Below the pieces are notes generated by a model that was not told the origin of the DNA, searched no databases, and saw only the letters and a list, made by a program, of their open reading frames with translations. From positions 1 to 50,647 of the forward strand of contig NZ_JABXKF010000095.1 in NCBI RefSeq assembly GCF_017115165.1: DNA of 50,647 nt. Direction: 5' to 3'. The stretch is from Nostoc sp. LPT (GTDB taxonomy: Bacteria; Cyanobacteriota; Cyanobacteriia; Cyanobacteriales; Nostocaceae). The translations under genes were made by a program, and so were the position numbers. This document shows positions 16,758-24,983 of the stretch, piece by piece; position 1 is the first letter of the stretch, and each line of letters begins with the position of its first letter.

Positions 16758-17018
16758 AAGTAGTAAGGCGTAAATAATTAAAGGTTTGTACTAATGACTA
16801 AGAATTAGTTCATCTTTAAAGTAATTAAGGGAAAAATCTCTTCTCGTCTTTCGGTATAAATTCCTATTAGGATTGTTCAACTCAATATTCTGACTGCTAA
16901 CATGGTGTCCATTATGTGATAATTCATGTTTTTTGTGAAGTGATCGTTCCCTCTCTAAAATCATCGCTTCTAACTCACGCACCAATCGGTAGTTTCGGAC
17001 TATCAGGAGCAAAAGTGC

Positions 17019-17392
17019 CTAAATTTTTGCCATCAATCTGTAATATCGGTGTACCGTTGTAAGATAAAACTCTGGATGAGATTCGGGCAACTCAAAAACT
17101 CCTACTTCCAGAGTAACGCTGTGCTTTTTCCATTGCTTACTAGCAAAGTTTTCATTGGCGAAGTGATTGTATTTGATACCCAACACTTTAATTTCATCAA
17201 GTTTACTGGCAGGGCTGACCATTAATTGGTCGCCGTCAAAATCGGCTTGGTGGTATTCTTCGGCATCCTTGGGGTGAATCCAAACTACATTGCGAGTTTT
17301 TTTCAATTCTGGGTCAGATAAATTTCCCGCTTAAATTGATTGAGCCACTTCCCTTGGGATAATACTTCATCTGCTGCTATTGAGTCAGCAGA
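17019..17392 (-). pseudogene. Decayed gene with an RNA-polymerase-like DFDGD motif
   Basis: Pieces in different frames join into one protein-like reading: ADSIAADEVLSQGKWLNQ, then NVVWIHPKDAEEYHQADFDG with D and QLMV following, then a third-frame piece PILQIDGKNLGTFAPDSPKL. QADFDGDQL resembles the NADFDGDQM loop of RNA polymerase beta' subunits, whose three Asp hold the catalytic Mg2+. The frame breaks (TGA/TAA near 17310-17330, another near 17040) mean it is inactive. More decayed sequence (16791-17012, VRELEAMILERERSLHKKHE) follows. The parent could be a large plasmid- or phage-type protein with a double-psi barrel; I cannot name it. Confidence 0.5.
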
Positions 17393-17422
17393 ACTTTTAG
17401 CTGTAAAATTTATCTAGAGTTG

Positions 17423-18136
17423 ATGAGAGTAGATGATAAGCTGGCAATGACCAATCAAATTCTGCAACAACAAATTGCCTACTATCGTGCTAGAGCCAAC
17501 GAATACGATCAGTGGTTTTATCGCCTTGGTCGTTACGATCGCGGTGAGGAACTAAACCAGCGTTGGTTTAAAGAAGTTGATATTGTCAAACAGGGTTTAC
17601 AACAAATTGTCCAAGCTGAGGAAATCTTAGAATTAGCCTGTGGAACCGGAATTTGGACACAAGAGCTTTTAAAAATTGGACATAAAATTACTGCAATTGA
17701 TGCCTCCGAAGAAGTAATTGAAATTAATCGCAACAAATTAAATTCACAAAAAGTAGAATATCACCAAATTGATTTATTTTCCTGGGAACCGCACGCTGAA
17801 TATGATTTAGTATTTTTCTCTTTCTGGTTATCTCATGTGCCGCCAGAATTACTGAAATCGTTTTTGCTAAAAGTTTATAAATCTGTGCGTGTCGGTGGAC
17901 AAGTATTTATTGTTGACTCGCGCTTTGAACCGACATCTACAGCTAATAACCATATTCTGAATGATGATGGCAGTATCTACAAAAGCCGGAAGTTAAATGA
18001 TGGGCAAGAATTTCAAATAGTGAAAGTTTTTTATCAGCAAGATGAACTGCAAAAGTATCTGATACAAGTTGGTTTTAAAGCCGATGTAAAAGTGACAGAC
18101 CATTATTTTATCTATGCTAATAATACGAAGTTTTAG
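17423..18136 (+). CDS. Class I SAM-dependent methyltransferase
   Basis: About 237 aa with a Rossmann methyltransferase core: motif I ILELACGTGIWTQELL, motif II ITAIDASEEVIEI, then YDLVFFSFWLSHVPPELL and VRVGGQVFIVDSRFEP. The N-terminus YYRARANEYDQWFYR is typical of small-molecule methyltransferases of this type. The substrate is unknown. Start: ATG 17423 follows an in-frame TTG at 17420; ATG 17447 (MTNQILQQQ) is also possible. It stands alone, with no obvious operon partner. Confidence 0.8.
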   Translation: MRVDDKLAMTNQILQQQIAYYRARANEYDQWFYRLGRYDRGEELNQRWFKEVDIVKQGLQQIVQAEEILELACGTGIWTQELLKIGHKITAIDASEEVIEINRNKLNSQKVEYHQIDLFSWEPHAEYDLVFFSFWLSHVPPELLKSFLLKVYKSVRVGGQVFIVDSRFEPTSTANNHILNDDGSIYKSRKLNDGQEFQIVKVFYQQDELQKYLIQVGFKADVKVTDHYFIYANNTKF

Positions 18137-18334
18137 AATTAATTTGTAATGCTGGACACTCATCTAATGGTTGCTTGAGTGACGATGGTTAAGAATCAAA
18201 TTTTAATCATTTTTATTTTTTCTAACGACTATAGCTCTATTTTAAACGCGGCTTGTAGATGCTGGTTTATCATTGTTTGTTATTAGACAGATATAATCCT
18301 CAGTATTATCTCGTACTTTTTTCAGAAATCAAAT

Positions 18335-18568
18335 ATGATTCCTATATCCCAAAATGAGCATTACCCAGAATATGCTCATCTCAAACCTGATGAAAGCATA
18401 ATAATTAAGGAAAATACTATCAAATCTACATCAGGTTCTTATTATCCAAGTGGATATGAAAATTTAGATTAATTTCTCAATAGCGATTCTGGGGCAATTG
18501 ATCGACTAGGTGATGAAAGTTCAACTACTCGTGGTTGGCGTCCACCTGAACCAGATGAATCTTGGTAA
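18335..18568 (+). pseudogene. Small gene split by an in-frame TAA (77 codons)
   Basis: ATG at 18335 opens a 45-codon reading (MIPISQNEHYPEYAHLKPDE ...) that stops at TAA 18470-18472, but the same frame continues for 31 more codons with equally protein-like sequence (FLNSDSGAIDRLGDESSTTR, then GWRPPEPDESW) to TAA 18566-18568. A CAA-to-TAA change would explain it. The composition (Pro/Asp/Glu/Tyr, no membrane part) suggests a small soluble peptide or precursor. I do not recognise it. The flanks 18137-18334 and 18569-18863 hold nothing I can identify. Confidence 0.45.
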
Positions 18569-18863
18569 AACTTCCCTTAAGAGGCACGCATTAATAAGTT
18601 CCTTTTTTGAATAACTGAAAGCCTTGATTATCAGTTTTTTTGATAAAGTAGGTAAGTTATTTCGGTACGAATTATGAAGCTCGATTTTCCAAATTTTTTA
18701 TGCTGATAACATTTTTGAATAAGCTGTTTGCACAGGTAAATAAACTGTGAAGATACTGCCTTTCCCAACACTCGATGAAACATATTAAGACCGAACGTCA
18801 ACACTTAGTACAGCATTTCATTAATTCATAGCGAATTAAAGAAAGGCAATATCCTACAATGCC

Positions 18864-18946
18864 AATGCGTCGGCTTGCATTGTGAATGTGTCGGCTTGCA
18901 TTATTAATGCGACGGCCGCTTTGTTAATACGTTCCCCTGCATTAAC
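18864..18946. repeat. Degenerate ~21-nt tandem repeat (about four units)
   Basis: Units begin AATGCGTCGGCTTGCATT, AATGTGTCGGCTTGCATT, AATGCGACGGCCGC and AATACGTTCCCCTGCATT, each ~21 nt. They are non-coding and of a type seen between Nostoc genes. Confidence 0.7.
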
Positions 18947-18989
18947 AACGCTACGCTTTTACGCAAAACTGTATTTAGTTAAAGTTACC

Positions 18990-19112
18990 CTACAAATGGT
19001 TGTAGGAAACTTTTTTGAGCTTGTTATGAGTGAATTTGAATAGCTTGTGACGTTTGAGTACTAGAGGTGCGCCCAGAGTGCCGATGATCAGTAAGCTAAA
19101 AATAGAAGTGGG
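18990..19112 (-). other. Detached PEP-CTERM sorting tail of the upstream secreted protein
   Basis: Reading on past the TAA at 19113-19115 in the same frame gives PTSIFSLLIIGTLGAPLVLK followed by RHKLFKF, then a TAG at 18990-18992. With the preceding ...VP this is VP[stop]PTS + hydrophobic helix + basic end, i.e. a PEP-CTERM signal in which the Glu codon of VPEP has become TAA. Confidence 0.7.
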
Positions 19113-19601
19113 TTAAGGGACAGTAATTTGGGTTGCAGAAAAACTAATGGGTAACTCATTATCTTCTAATCCTAACTTTTCAAAACCTGGTCTAGTTGGC
19201 GCAGAAAAAACCTCTAAATAACCTGGTGTCGGCAAAAAACTAGCGAAAAATGGACTAGAATAATTTCCTCCCGAAGTGGAATACGCAAAACCCTTACCCG
19301 TTAACTGCTGAGTATTAAGGCTAATTAAATTATCAATATCAAAAGGTTCGTTTCCTGGCATTGGAGTCCCGGCGGGTTGCAGACCAGTAATTATTTCACC
19401 ATTTCGTGTACCAGTAATTCCAGTAATCAAGTAAAAACCCAAATCGTTAGGGGTGTCATTAGTCTTAAAAGTACCGTTTGCCGCTACGCTAGTACCAGAA
19501 TAATTCCAACTCCAACTTAAAGCAGAAGCGGCTGGCATTGTCCCGAAAACTAATCCAGATATGGTGACGAGGGCTATGGCAGATAAAGCTAGATTTGTCA
19601 T
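19113..19601 (-). CDS. Secreted protein that has lost its PEP-CTERM anchor
   Basis: 162 aa with a signal peptide (LALSAIALVTISGLVFGTM, cleavage near ASA-LSW) and a beta-rich Gly/Thr/Ser mature part (WSWNYSGTSVAANGTFKTND), as in cyanobacterial exosortase-sorted extracellular proteins. The reading ends ...ITVP and the missing tail lies just downstream in frame (18990-19112). The full family member would be about 200 aa and anchored or sorted by exosortase; this version would be released instead, or is a pseudogene. No close relative can be named. Confidence 0.7.
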   Translation of the reverse strand: MTNLALSAIALVTISGLVFGTMPAASALSWSWNYSGTSVAANGTFKTNDTPNDLGFYLITGITGTRNGEIITGLQPAGTPMPGNEPFDIDNLISLNTQQLTGKGFAYSTSGGNYSSPFFASFLPTPGYLEVFSAPTRPGFEKLGLEDNELPISFSATQITVP

Positions 19602-19604
19602 GGA

Positions 19605-19946
19605 AGTCGTTAGCGCGATCGCGGATCTTGTAGAAGACTCCCGTGTATTATACGGAAATTAGGAAAAATAGTATTATCAATCTTGCCTATAGCAATCCTA
19701 AATGAGATTGTGAAAATTTTTGTTATGGTCGTCAAGAGTCATAAGTCATTGGTCATTTGTGATTACAAAGGACAAATGACTAATATAGCAAAGTGCTGAG
19801 TGCTGAGTGCTGAGTGCTGAGTAGAAACCCAGTTAAATCAAGGCTTTTAGCAATCAATATTGTCCTAACCTATGTGGCTACGGCTATAACTAATGACAGC
19901 CAACTCCAAAAATATTTCACAAATGATTTAGGACTGTGATATATAC
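19605..19946. repeat. Intergenic region with (AGTGCTG)4 tandem repeat
   Basis: Four perfect AGTGCTG units lie at 19792-19819. Just before them ACAAATGACTAAT and TCATTTGTGATTACAAAGGACAAATGA form the simple inverted repeats common in Nostoc. No gene is seen. Confidence 0.7.
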
Positions 19947-20687
19947 TTAGCAGCGATCTAATAACCATGCCAAAGCAGCATCAACATTATTAACCTGCTC
20001 CCCTGGCGGTATAGCTGGACGATTGACCATCACAACCTTTACGCCCAGTTCTCGCGCTGCAATAATCTTGGGCTTTGTAGCATCGCCACCGCTATTTTTG
20101 CTGACGATGGTATCAATGTTATTCTCAATCAAAATTTGTCTTTCATTGTTGAGGGTAAAAGGCCCGCGATCGCACAATACCATCCCTGGTGGTACTAAAG
20201 CATCATCGCCAGGAGGGTCAATCATCCGCATCAAAAACCAAATTTTCTCTAGGTGAGCAAAAGCGGCCAGTTCTTGTCTACCAACTGTCAAAAACACTCG
20301 CTGTGCCTGGTTTTGCAGGGCTATTGCTGCGGCTTCAACATTATCAACTTCAATCCAGCGATCGCCACTTACTTTTTCCCAAGGCGGACGAATTAACATC
20401 AGACGGGGTACTCTAATTTCCATTGCCGCATCTGCCGCATTGAAGGAAATCTGAGTAGCGAAAGGATGGGTTGCATCAATTAACAAGTCGATTTGCATGA
20501 CTCGCAGATAGCTAGCCAATCCACGCACGCCACCGAAGCCTCCAACCCGTAAATCGCCCAGCGGTACTGATGGTTCACGGGTGCGGCCAGCTAGAGAGGT
20601 GATTACTTCTAACCCTTGGATAGTCGTAACTTTGGCAGCTAATTCTGCTGCATCACCCGTCCCACCCAGAATCAAAACGCGGATCAT
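19947..20687 (-). CDS. cobK: Precorrin-6A reductase
   Basis: CobK/CbiJ reduces the macrocycle of precorrin-6A (NADPH-dependent) in corrin-ring synthesis. The N-terminal VLILGGTGDAAELA, IDLLIDATHPFATQIS, QRVFLTVGRQELAAF, IVSKNSGGDATKPKI and VVMVNRPAIP are family signatures. At 246 aa it is full length. The ATG overlaps the TGA of the upstream DUF1636 gene by 4 nt (ATGA), so the pair is co-translated and lies downstream of a cobalamin riboswitch. Confidence 0.92.
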   Translation of the reverse strand: MIRVLILGGTGDAAELAAKVTTIQGLEVITSLAGRTREPSVPLGDLRVGGFGGVRGLASYLRVMQIDLLIDATHPFATQISFNAADAAMEIRVPRLMLIRPPWEKVSGDRWIEVDNVEAAAIALQNQAQRVFLTVGRQELAAFAHLEKIWFLMRMIDPPGDDALVPPGMVLCDRGPFTLNNERQILIENNIDTIVSKNSGGDATKPKIIAARELGVKVVMVNRPAIPPGEQVNNVDAALAWLLDRC

Positions 20688-21103
20688 TTAGATAAAGGTG
20701 GAATCTTTGCTAAAATGCCCTTCTTCATTGCTTCTGGACGCTCTGACCAAGGCAGCAAACCATCTGCTTTAAGATAGTATTGACTAGCACATTCCAGTAC
20801 CGCAGAGGCACTACCATCAACGGCTAAATCACCAAATAAATATGTTAATTTACCTTTGGCAGCAAAGGCGACTACACAAGAACGATTACAAGCACTCATG
20901 CATTCAACTTCCTGAATCGGGAATTGATCTCGTAACTCCCAATCTTGTGCCAGCTGCTGAAGTTGGTGTAGAAATTTTTCACCACCACTTTCACCAAGGC
21001 GTTTTCCATTTTGCCAAACACTGGCACAGGTTTTGCAAACAAATAAAGTATGTTCAGCAACTTCCATTGGACTAGTTGGAGAAATATTTACAGTAGTAGT
21101 CAT
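20684..21103 (-). CDS. DUF1636 metal-binding (ferredoxin-like) protein
   Basis: Cys residues in LFVCKTCASVW and VECMSACNRSCVVAF fit DUF1636, a thioredoxin-like [2Fe-2S] or metal-binding family often found with cobalamin genes in cyanobacteria. I choose ATG 21103 (MTTTVNISP), preceded by GAGG, giving 139 aa. The longer reading from 21151 would begin inside the B12 box of the riboswitch, so it is very unlikely to be the protein start. The exact role in the pathway is unknown; co-translation with cobK points to corrin synthesis or cobalt handling. Confidence 0.8.
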   Translation of the reverse strand: MTTTVNISPTSPMEVAEHTLFVCKTCASVWQNGKRLGESGGEKFLHQLQQLAQDWELRDQFPIQEVECMSACNRSCVVAFAAKGKLTYLFGDLAVDGSASAVLECASQYYLKADGLLPWSERPEAMKKGILAKIPPLSK

Positions 21104-21140
21104 CTGTACCTCGCAGATATGTGAAACTGATAAATCTATT

Positions 21141-21290
21141 TCGGCGGGCATCCTGACTCACTCAAATTGAGATTTTCGATTTAGTTCCTTAATCTCAAAT
21201 TAGTTCACAGTTGCGGGACAGCGCCGGATTTGCACCGAACTTTCCCCGTTACCTCTGGTAGCTGACTCCCACCAGAACCGAATAACCTTA
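21141..21290 (-). promoter_or_regulatory. Cobalamin (B12) riboswitch
   Basis: On the minus strand the order is GGGAAAGTTCGGTGCAAATC, the CCGGCGCTGTCCCGCAACTG core, a variable stem, and the B12 box AGTCAGGATGCCCGCC (21143-21158), matching the conserved cobalamin riboswitch layout. It ends ~40 nt before the DUF1636 start and would turn off DUF1636-cobK when adenosylcobalamin is plentiful. Confidence 0.92.
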
Positions 21291-21346
21291 TCGATCATAC
21301 ACTAGGGTTATCGGAGAATACGAAACAATAAGCTTTTCGCCAACCA

Positions 21347-22126
21347 TCAAACTGGACGACAATCAGATAAAATACTGTGCATATTTACTACTTGTCCAAT
21401 AACTGCGATCGCAGGCGCACCAAATCCAGTTTGCTCTACCTGTTTAACAATTGTTTTCAATGTCCCAATCAATTCTTCTTGTTCTGGGCGCGTACCCCAG
21501 CGCACCAAAGCAATAGGCGTTTCTAAATTCAACCCAGCTGCAATTAATTCTTCGACAATATAAGGCAGATTGTGAATTCCCATATAAATTACAATAGTTT
21601 CGGAACCGTGAGCGATCGCACTCCAATTCACTTGCGGTCTATACTTACCCGCCGCCTCATGACCAGTTACAAATGTAACTGACGAACTATAGAGCCGATG
21701 CGTCAAAGGGATACCTGAGTATGCTGCTGCTGCAATTCCCGATGTGATACCGGGCACTACTTCCGTTGATATTCCAGCGTTGACTAATTCTTCCATCTCT
21801 TCGCCACCGCGACCAAAGATAAACGGATCGCCACCCTTTAGCCGCACTACAATTGCACGATCCTGCGCTTTATCAATCAGCAATTGAGTTGTTTCTGACT
21901 GCAACAACGAATGTCTCCCCGCACGTTTACCAGCATTAATTTGCTCGGCTTGGGGATTAATCATTGCCAAAATTGCCGGACTCACCAAGGCATCATAGAT
22001 GACTACATCTGCACATTCCAACAAACCTTTCGCCTTCAGGGTAATTAGTCCTGGATCTCCAGGCCCTGCACCTACTAAATAAACCTTTCCCAAATACTTG
22101 TTCCTCTGTGTGATTGTGCGGTTCAT
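21347..22126 (-). CDS. cobA: Uroporphyrinogen-III C-methyltransferase
   Basis: SUMT adds two methyl groups from SAM to uroporphyrinogen III to give precorrin-2, the branch point to cobalamin and siroheme. Signatures seen: VYLVGAGPGDPGLITLKA, DVVIYDALV, RLKGGDPFIFGRGGEE, VVPGITSGIAAAAYSGIPLT, and VTGHE. 259 aa from ATG 22126, which overlaps the TGA of sirB by 4 nt; the longer reading from 22144 is less likely. No fused uroporphyrinogen-III synthase or CysG oxidase domain is present. Confidence 0.93.
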   Translation of the reverse strand: MNRTITQRNKYLGKVYLVGAGPGDPGLITLKAKGLLECADVVIYDALVSPAILAMINPQAEQINAGKRAGRHSLLQSETTQLLIDKAQDRAIVVRLKGGDPFIFGRGGEEMEELVNAGISTEVVPGITSGIAAAAYSGIPLTHRLYSSSVTFVTGHEAAGKYRPQVNWSAIAHGSETIVIYMGIHNLPYIVEELIAAGLNLETPIALVRWGTRPEQEELIGTLKTIVKQVEQTGFGAPAIAVIGQVVNMHSILSDCRPV

Positions 22127-22869
22127 CTCTGTGTTAAATCCCAAATTAGCTCGGCTAATTCTGCACTTGCTCCCAATGGCTCTGCCAATTGGAAATTCAC
22201 CGCAGAAAATTGTAATTTTAGCTCCTCTATTGAGGTGGCGATCGCATCGGTTATTCCACCAGCGAATAAAAAGTATGGCAAGATTGCAATTTCCCGATAA
22301 CCAGCACCTACCAACTCTTTCACTCGTGATTCTAAACTAGGAGGCCCAGCCCAATAAGCAGTCACGGCTCCCAAACTCGCCGCCATTGCTTCCACAGTTT
22401 TTTGCGAACCTGGGCGACGGCTACCATGAGCTAAGAGAATCCATGCTTCTGTTTTTATAGCAGCTATTTGCTTTGCCAGCAATTTCTCTAAATTGGGGTG
22501 AGAGCCTAAATATGGTTGCAACTCAATGATCACATCTTGACCAAGAGTCTGCTCTGCTAGTGCTACTTCGGCGGGAATGTCTGTCATGACATGCACTCCC
22601 GGCAGCAGAAATAGCGGTACAATTTTGAGGCTATTTTCATTTTGAGACACTGGGCAATCGCCAAAAGCGCTCTTAGCAAATTGTTGAATCTGCTCGTGTA
22701 AAGGCTGAGGATTCATTTCCAAAGCAGCGATGCCAACCAAATGTTCGCTATTTGCTGAGTTGTGGTTTATTGTTAATTTGTGACATATCAGCCTAGCTAG
22801 TTGCTGCATAGCAATTTCTGGGCGGCGATCGCGACTTCCGTGAGATAATAGCAAATAGGCAGATGACAT
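22123..22869 (-). CDS. sirB: Sirohydrochlorin chelatase (SirB/CbiX type)
   Basis: Inserts Fe2+ (siroheme) or Co2+ (cobalamin) into sirohydrochlorin. Two CbiX-like halves are seen: YLLLSHGSRDRRPE ... IVPLFLLPGVHVMTDIP and WILLAHGSRRPGSQ ... IAILPYFLFAGGITDAI. The His of each SHGSRD/AHGSR strand and the His of LPGVH are likely metal ligands. 248 aa from ATG 22869 (MSSAYLLL); a TTG at 22890 is also in frame. Coupled to cobA by an ATGA overlap, so the two enzymes act in sequence. Confidence 0.88.
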   Translation of the reverse strand: MSSAYLLLSHGSRDRRPEIAMQQLARLICHKLTINHNSANSEHLVGIAALEMNPQPLHEQIQQFAKSAFGDCPVSQNENSLKIVPLFLLPGVHVMTDIPAEVALAEQTLGQDVIIELQPYLGSHPNLEKLLAKQIAAIKTEAWILLAHGSRRPGSQKTVEAMAASLGAVTAYWAGPPSLESRVKELVGAGYREIAILPYFLFAGGITDAIATSIEELKLQFSAVNFQLAEPLGASAELAELIWDLTQR

Positions 22870-23059
22870 CGGCAAAGATTGAACTCTCAATTACTATCCT
22901 TATTTTAAGATGAAGCTGGGGATAATTAAGTCCTCTGGTAATTATTGAAACTGCGATCGATTGCTAACAATGCCTTCGCCAAAAAAAGAGATGAAGAGAG
23001 AGCTTATGTACTAGAGTTATTATCTTCCACAACGACAACTCAAAACTTTCTTTCAATTT

Positions 23060-23737
23060 TTATGCCTTATCCATCGTTTCTTCATCAACAGCTTTAACTA
23101 TTACATTTGCATACCTTTGAAGAATATAAGCAGCTTGGAATACATCTAAAATTGCACCTTGAAGCTGATTTATATTAATTTGTAAACCTTCTATGTTAGA
23201 ACCTCGAAAATCTGTGTTTTTAAATTTAGCATCAGCAAGGATAACATTATTCATTTGGCAATTTATAAATTTTACATTTATTAGAGAAGATTCTATAAAT
23301 GTAGAATCTTCAAGGATACAATTTTCAAAAATAGCATTATCAAATTTACTTGAATTGAATTGTGATAATTGTCCTTGGCAGCCTTTAAAAATAACATTTT
23401 TAAATCTGGACTTTATTGCTTTAAATCCCAGCAACCTACAGTTAATAAATTCAACTCTATTAAGTGAACTTTCTTCCCATTCAGTATTGGCGAAATCACT
23501 TTTAGCGATTCTAACATCTTGTAGAGTAAGTTTTTTAAAGTAAGTATTTATAGCTTTAACATTATCAAAGTATGCATACTGAAAATCTACTCCTTTAATT
23601 CCCTCAATCTGGCAATTTGATAAATGTACATTTTTATAGCTTTCTAATTCATATAATTGGTTATCTGGTATCCCCTTATTCATTGTTTCACATAAAGGTA
23701 AATTAGGAGGATTAATAGCTCTATGTTTGCTAGACAT
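23060..23737 (-). CDS. Divergent pentapeptide-repeat protein
   Basis: 225 aa. From ~50 to ~185 successive five-residue units of the A(D/N)LXX type can be followed (VDFQYAYFDNVKA, SDFANTEWEES, AIFENCILEDSTFIE, VKFINCQMNNVILADAKFKN, TDFRGSNIEG), giving a right-handed beta-helix. Many units have Phe/Ile at the centre and Asn/Ser/Cys outside. The C-terminal ~40 residues are helical. No catalytic motif is visible; the function of most such proteins is unknown. The region between it and the next gene (23738-23943) is AT-rich and empty. Confidence 0.8.
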   Translation of the reverse strand: MSSKHRAINPPNLPLCETMNKGIPDNQLYELESYKNVHLSNCQIEGIKGVDFQYAYFDNVKAINTYFKKLTLQDVRIAKSDFANTEWEESSLNRVEFINCRLLGFKAIKSRFKNVIFKGCQGQLSQFNSSKFDNAIFENCILEDSTFIESSLINVKFINCQMNNVILADAKFKNTDFRGSNIEGLQININQLQGAILDVFQAAYILQRYANVIVKAVDEETMDKA

Positions 23738-23943
23738 ATTTTTTAATTTAAATTATTTCATCTAAAAATACCTTAGGAATAATCTAATAGTCAAATAAAA
23801 AATGCATTTCTTTATTTTTCTATTAATACAAAATGAGGTTTATCAGAAATACAACTCCTCCTAAAAAGCAGCTTACAACAAAGTATCAAGAATAAAATTA
23901 AAAAAAGTTACAATACCTTTATATTCTCCCCCTACTCCTTACC

Positions 23944-24336
23944 TTATTGTTCTTCGGCAGTGTAAGTATAAAATTGAGCGAAAGCCCCTACCGTTTCAAA
24001 TTGATACGAAGGTATCCAAGAATTTATTTTTAAATCTGTACGGTAAATGCTAAAAATAACGAAATCTTGCCTTTCTGTGGTCTTGGCAATAATTTCTTGG
24101 ATTTGCGGGCTAGCCGAGTCAACCAATTTATCGCAATTAAAACGGATTAAATTTTCAATAACATTCGTAGTTTTTTTACATACATCAGTTTTTAAGTATT
24201 TTGTCAGCCGTTGAACTGCATATTCTTCATATTCAACCTGACTGGGATTGGTTTTCGCCATTGTCACACCCAAGGCGGCAAGTCCTACTGCTGCTCCAGT
24301 ATACGCGATGATGGTCAATGGTTTCATATTTGCCAA
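23944..24336 (-). CDS. DUF4359 family protein
   Basis: 130 aa with an N-terminal membrane anchor or signal (LTIIAYTGAAVGLAALGVTM) and a soluble domain with two Cys (TDVCKKTT and IRFNCDKLVD) and the FVIFSIYRTDL...SYQFETVGAFAQFY end typical of the cyanobacterial DUF4359 family. Likely membrane-anchored with the rest outside the cytoplasm. Function unknown. A start at MKPLTI, three codons later, is equally possible. Confidence 0.7.
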   Translation of the reverse strand: MANMKPLTIIAYTGAAVGLAALGVTMAKTNPSQVEYEEYAVQRLTKYLKTDVCKKTTNVIENLIRFNCDKLVDSASPQIQEIIAKTTERQDFVIFSIYRTDLKINSWIPSYQFETVGAFAQFYTYTAEEQ

Positions 24337-24451
24337 GTAAAATTCGTTGTAATCGTCAGACTCCAGAGACTCTAAATCAACTAAGTCCGTTCCTTGAACA
24401 AAAACTCTTGATCGCTTGCCAAATTATTGCTATAATTCAAATTGTTGAATG

Positions 24452-24524
24452 GCGAGCGTAGCCAAGTGGTTAAGGCAGTGGTTTGTGGTACCACCATTCG
24501 TGGGTTCAATTCCCATCGTTCGCC
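24452..24524 (+). tRNA. trnH: tRNA-His (GTG)
   Basis: The acceptor arm GCGAGCG pairs with CGTTCGC, the D-arm is GCCAAGTGGTTAAGGC, the anticodon stem-loop GTGGT-TTGTGGT-ACCAC has anticodon GTG, and the T-arm is GTGGG-TTCAATT-CCCAT. G at 24451 can act as G-1 opposite C73 at 24524, the identity pair of tRNA-His. CCA is not encoded. Confidence 0.95.
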
Positions 24525-24983
24525 CTACATAATTTCATATTCATAGCTATACTCCTATTAAAGGTGGGTTGTATGGTGTGAACCCTCATAAGCATTACTT
24601 TAACAATAATCTGTCATCTAATAGCTTTATAGACTTGCAAGGATTGCAAGCCTATAATAATTAATTAGATTATCTTATTAAATAAGTTTATGTATATAAG
24701 CAAATTTACTTGCTAAATTAAAATTTAGGTATGCAATGCCTTACATCCTTTTGGGCTGATGCGATCAAGGCAAGTAATACCACTTTTAATTCTCTTATTC
24801 CTTTACTATATAGTGAGTGCCTCGATTCCATCCTAATTCTGCTTCTGCAAGCCTCTGTTCTCTCAAACCCAAGCTCTGGACTGTTGAAGCTATAAATTTA
24901 CGCTTTGCAGCACCCTTTAATTGGACTGTTGTTTGTTTTAATAGCTTTTTAAGCCAAAAAGTTAATACCGATCAGAGTCAGGG
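24525..24983. other. Intergenic region after tRNA-His (459 nt)
   Basis: AT-rich, with no ORF of credible composition and no clear hairpin. It lies between tRNA-His and the large kinase gene and may contain the kinase promoter; I can identify nothing specific. Confidence 0.5.

Noticed and set aside
18864..18946. CRISPR-like array
   Set aside because: Units are ~21 nt, degenerate and directly adjacent, with no unique spacers and no cas genes.
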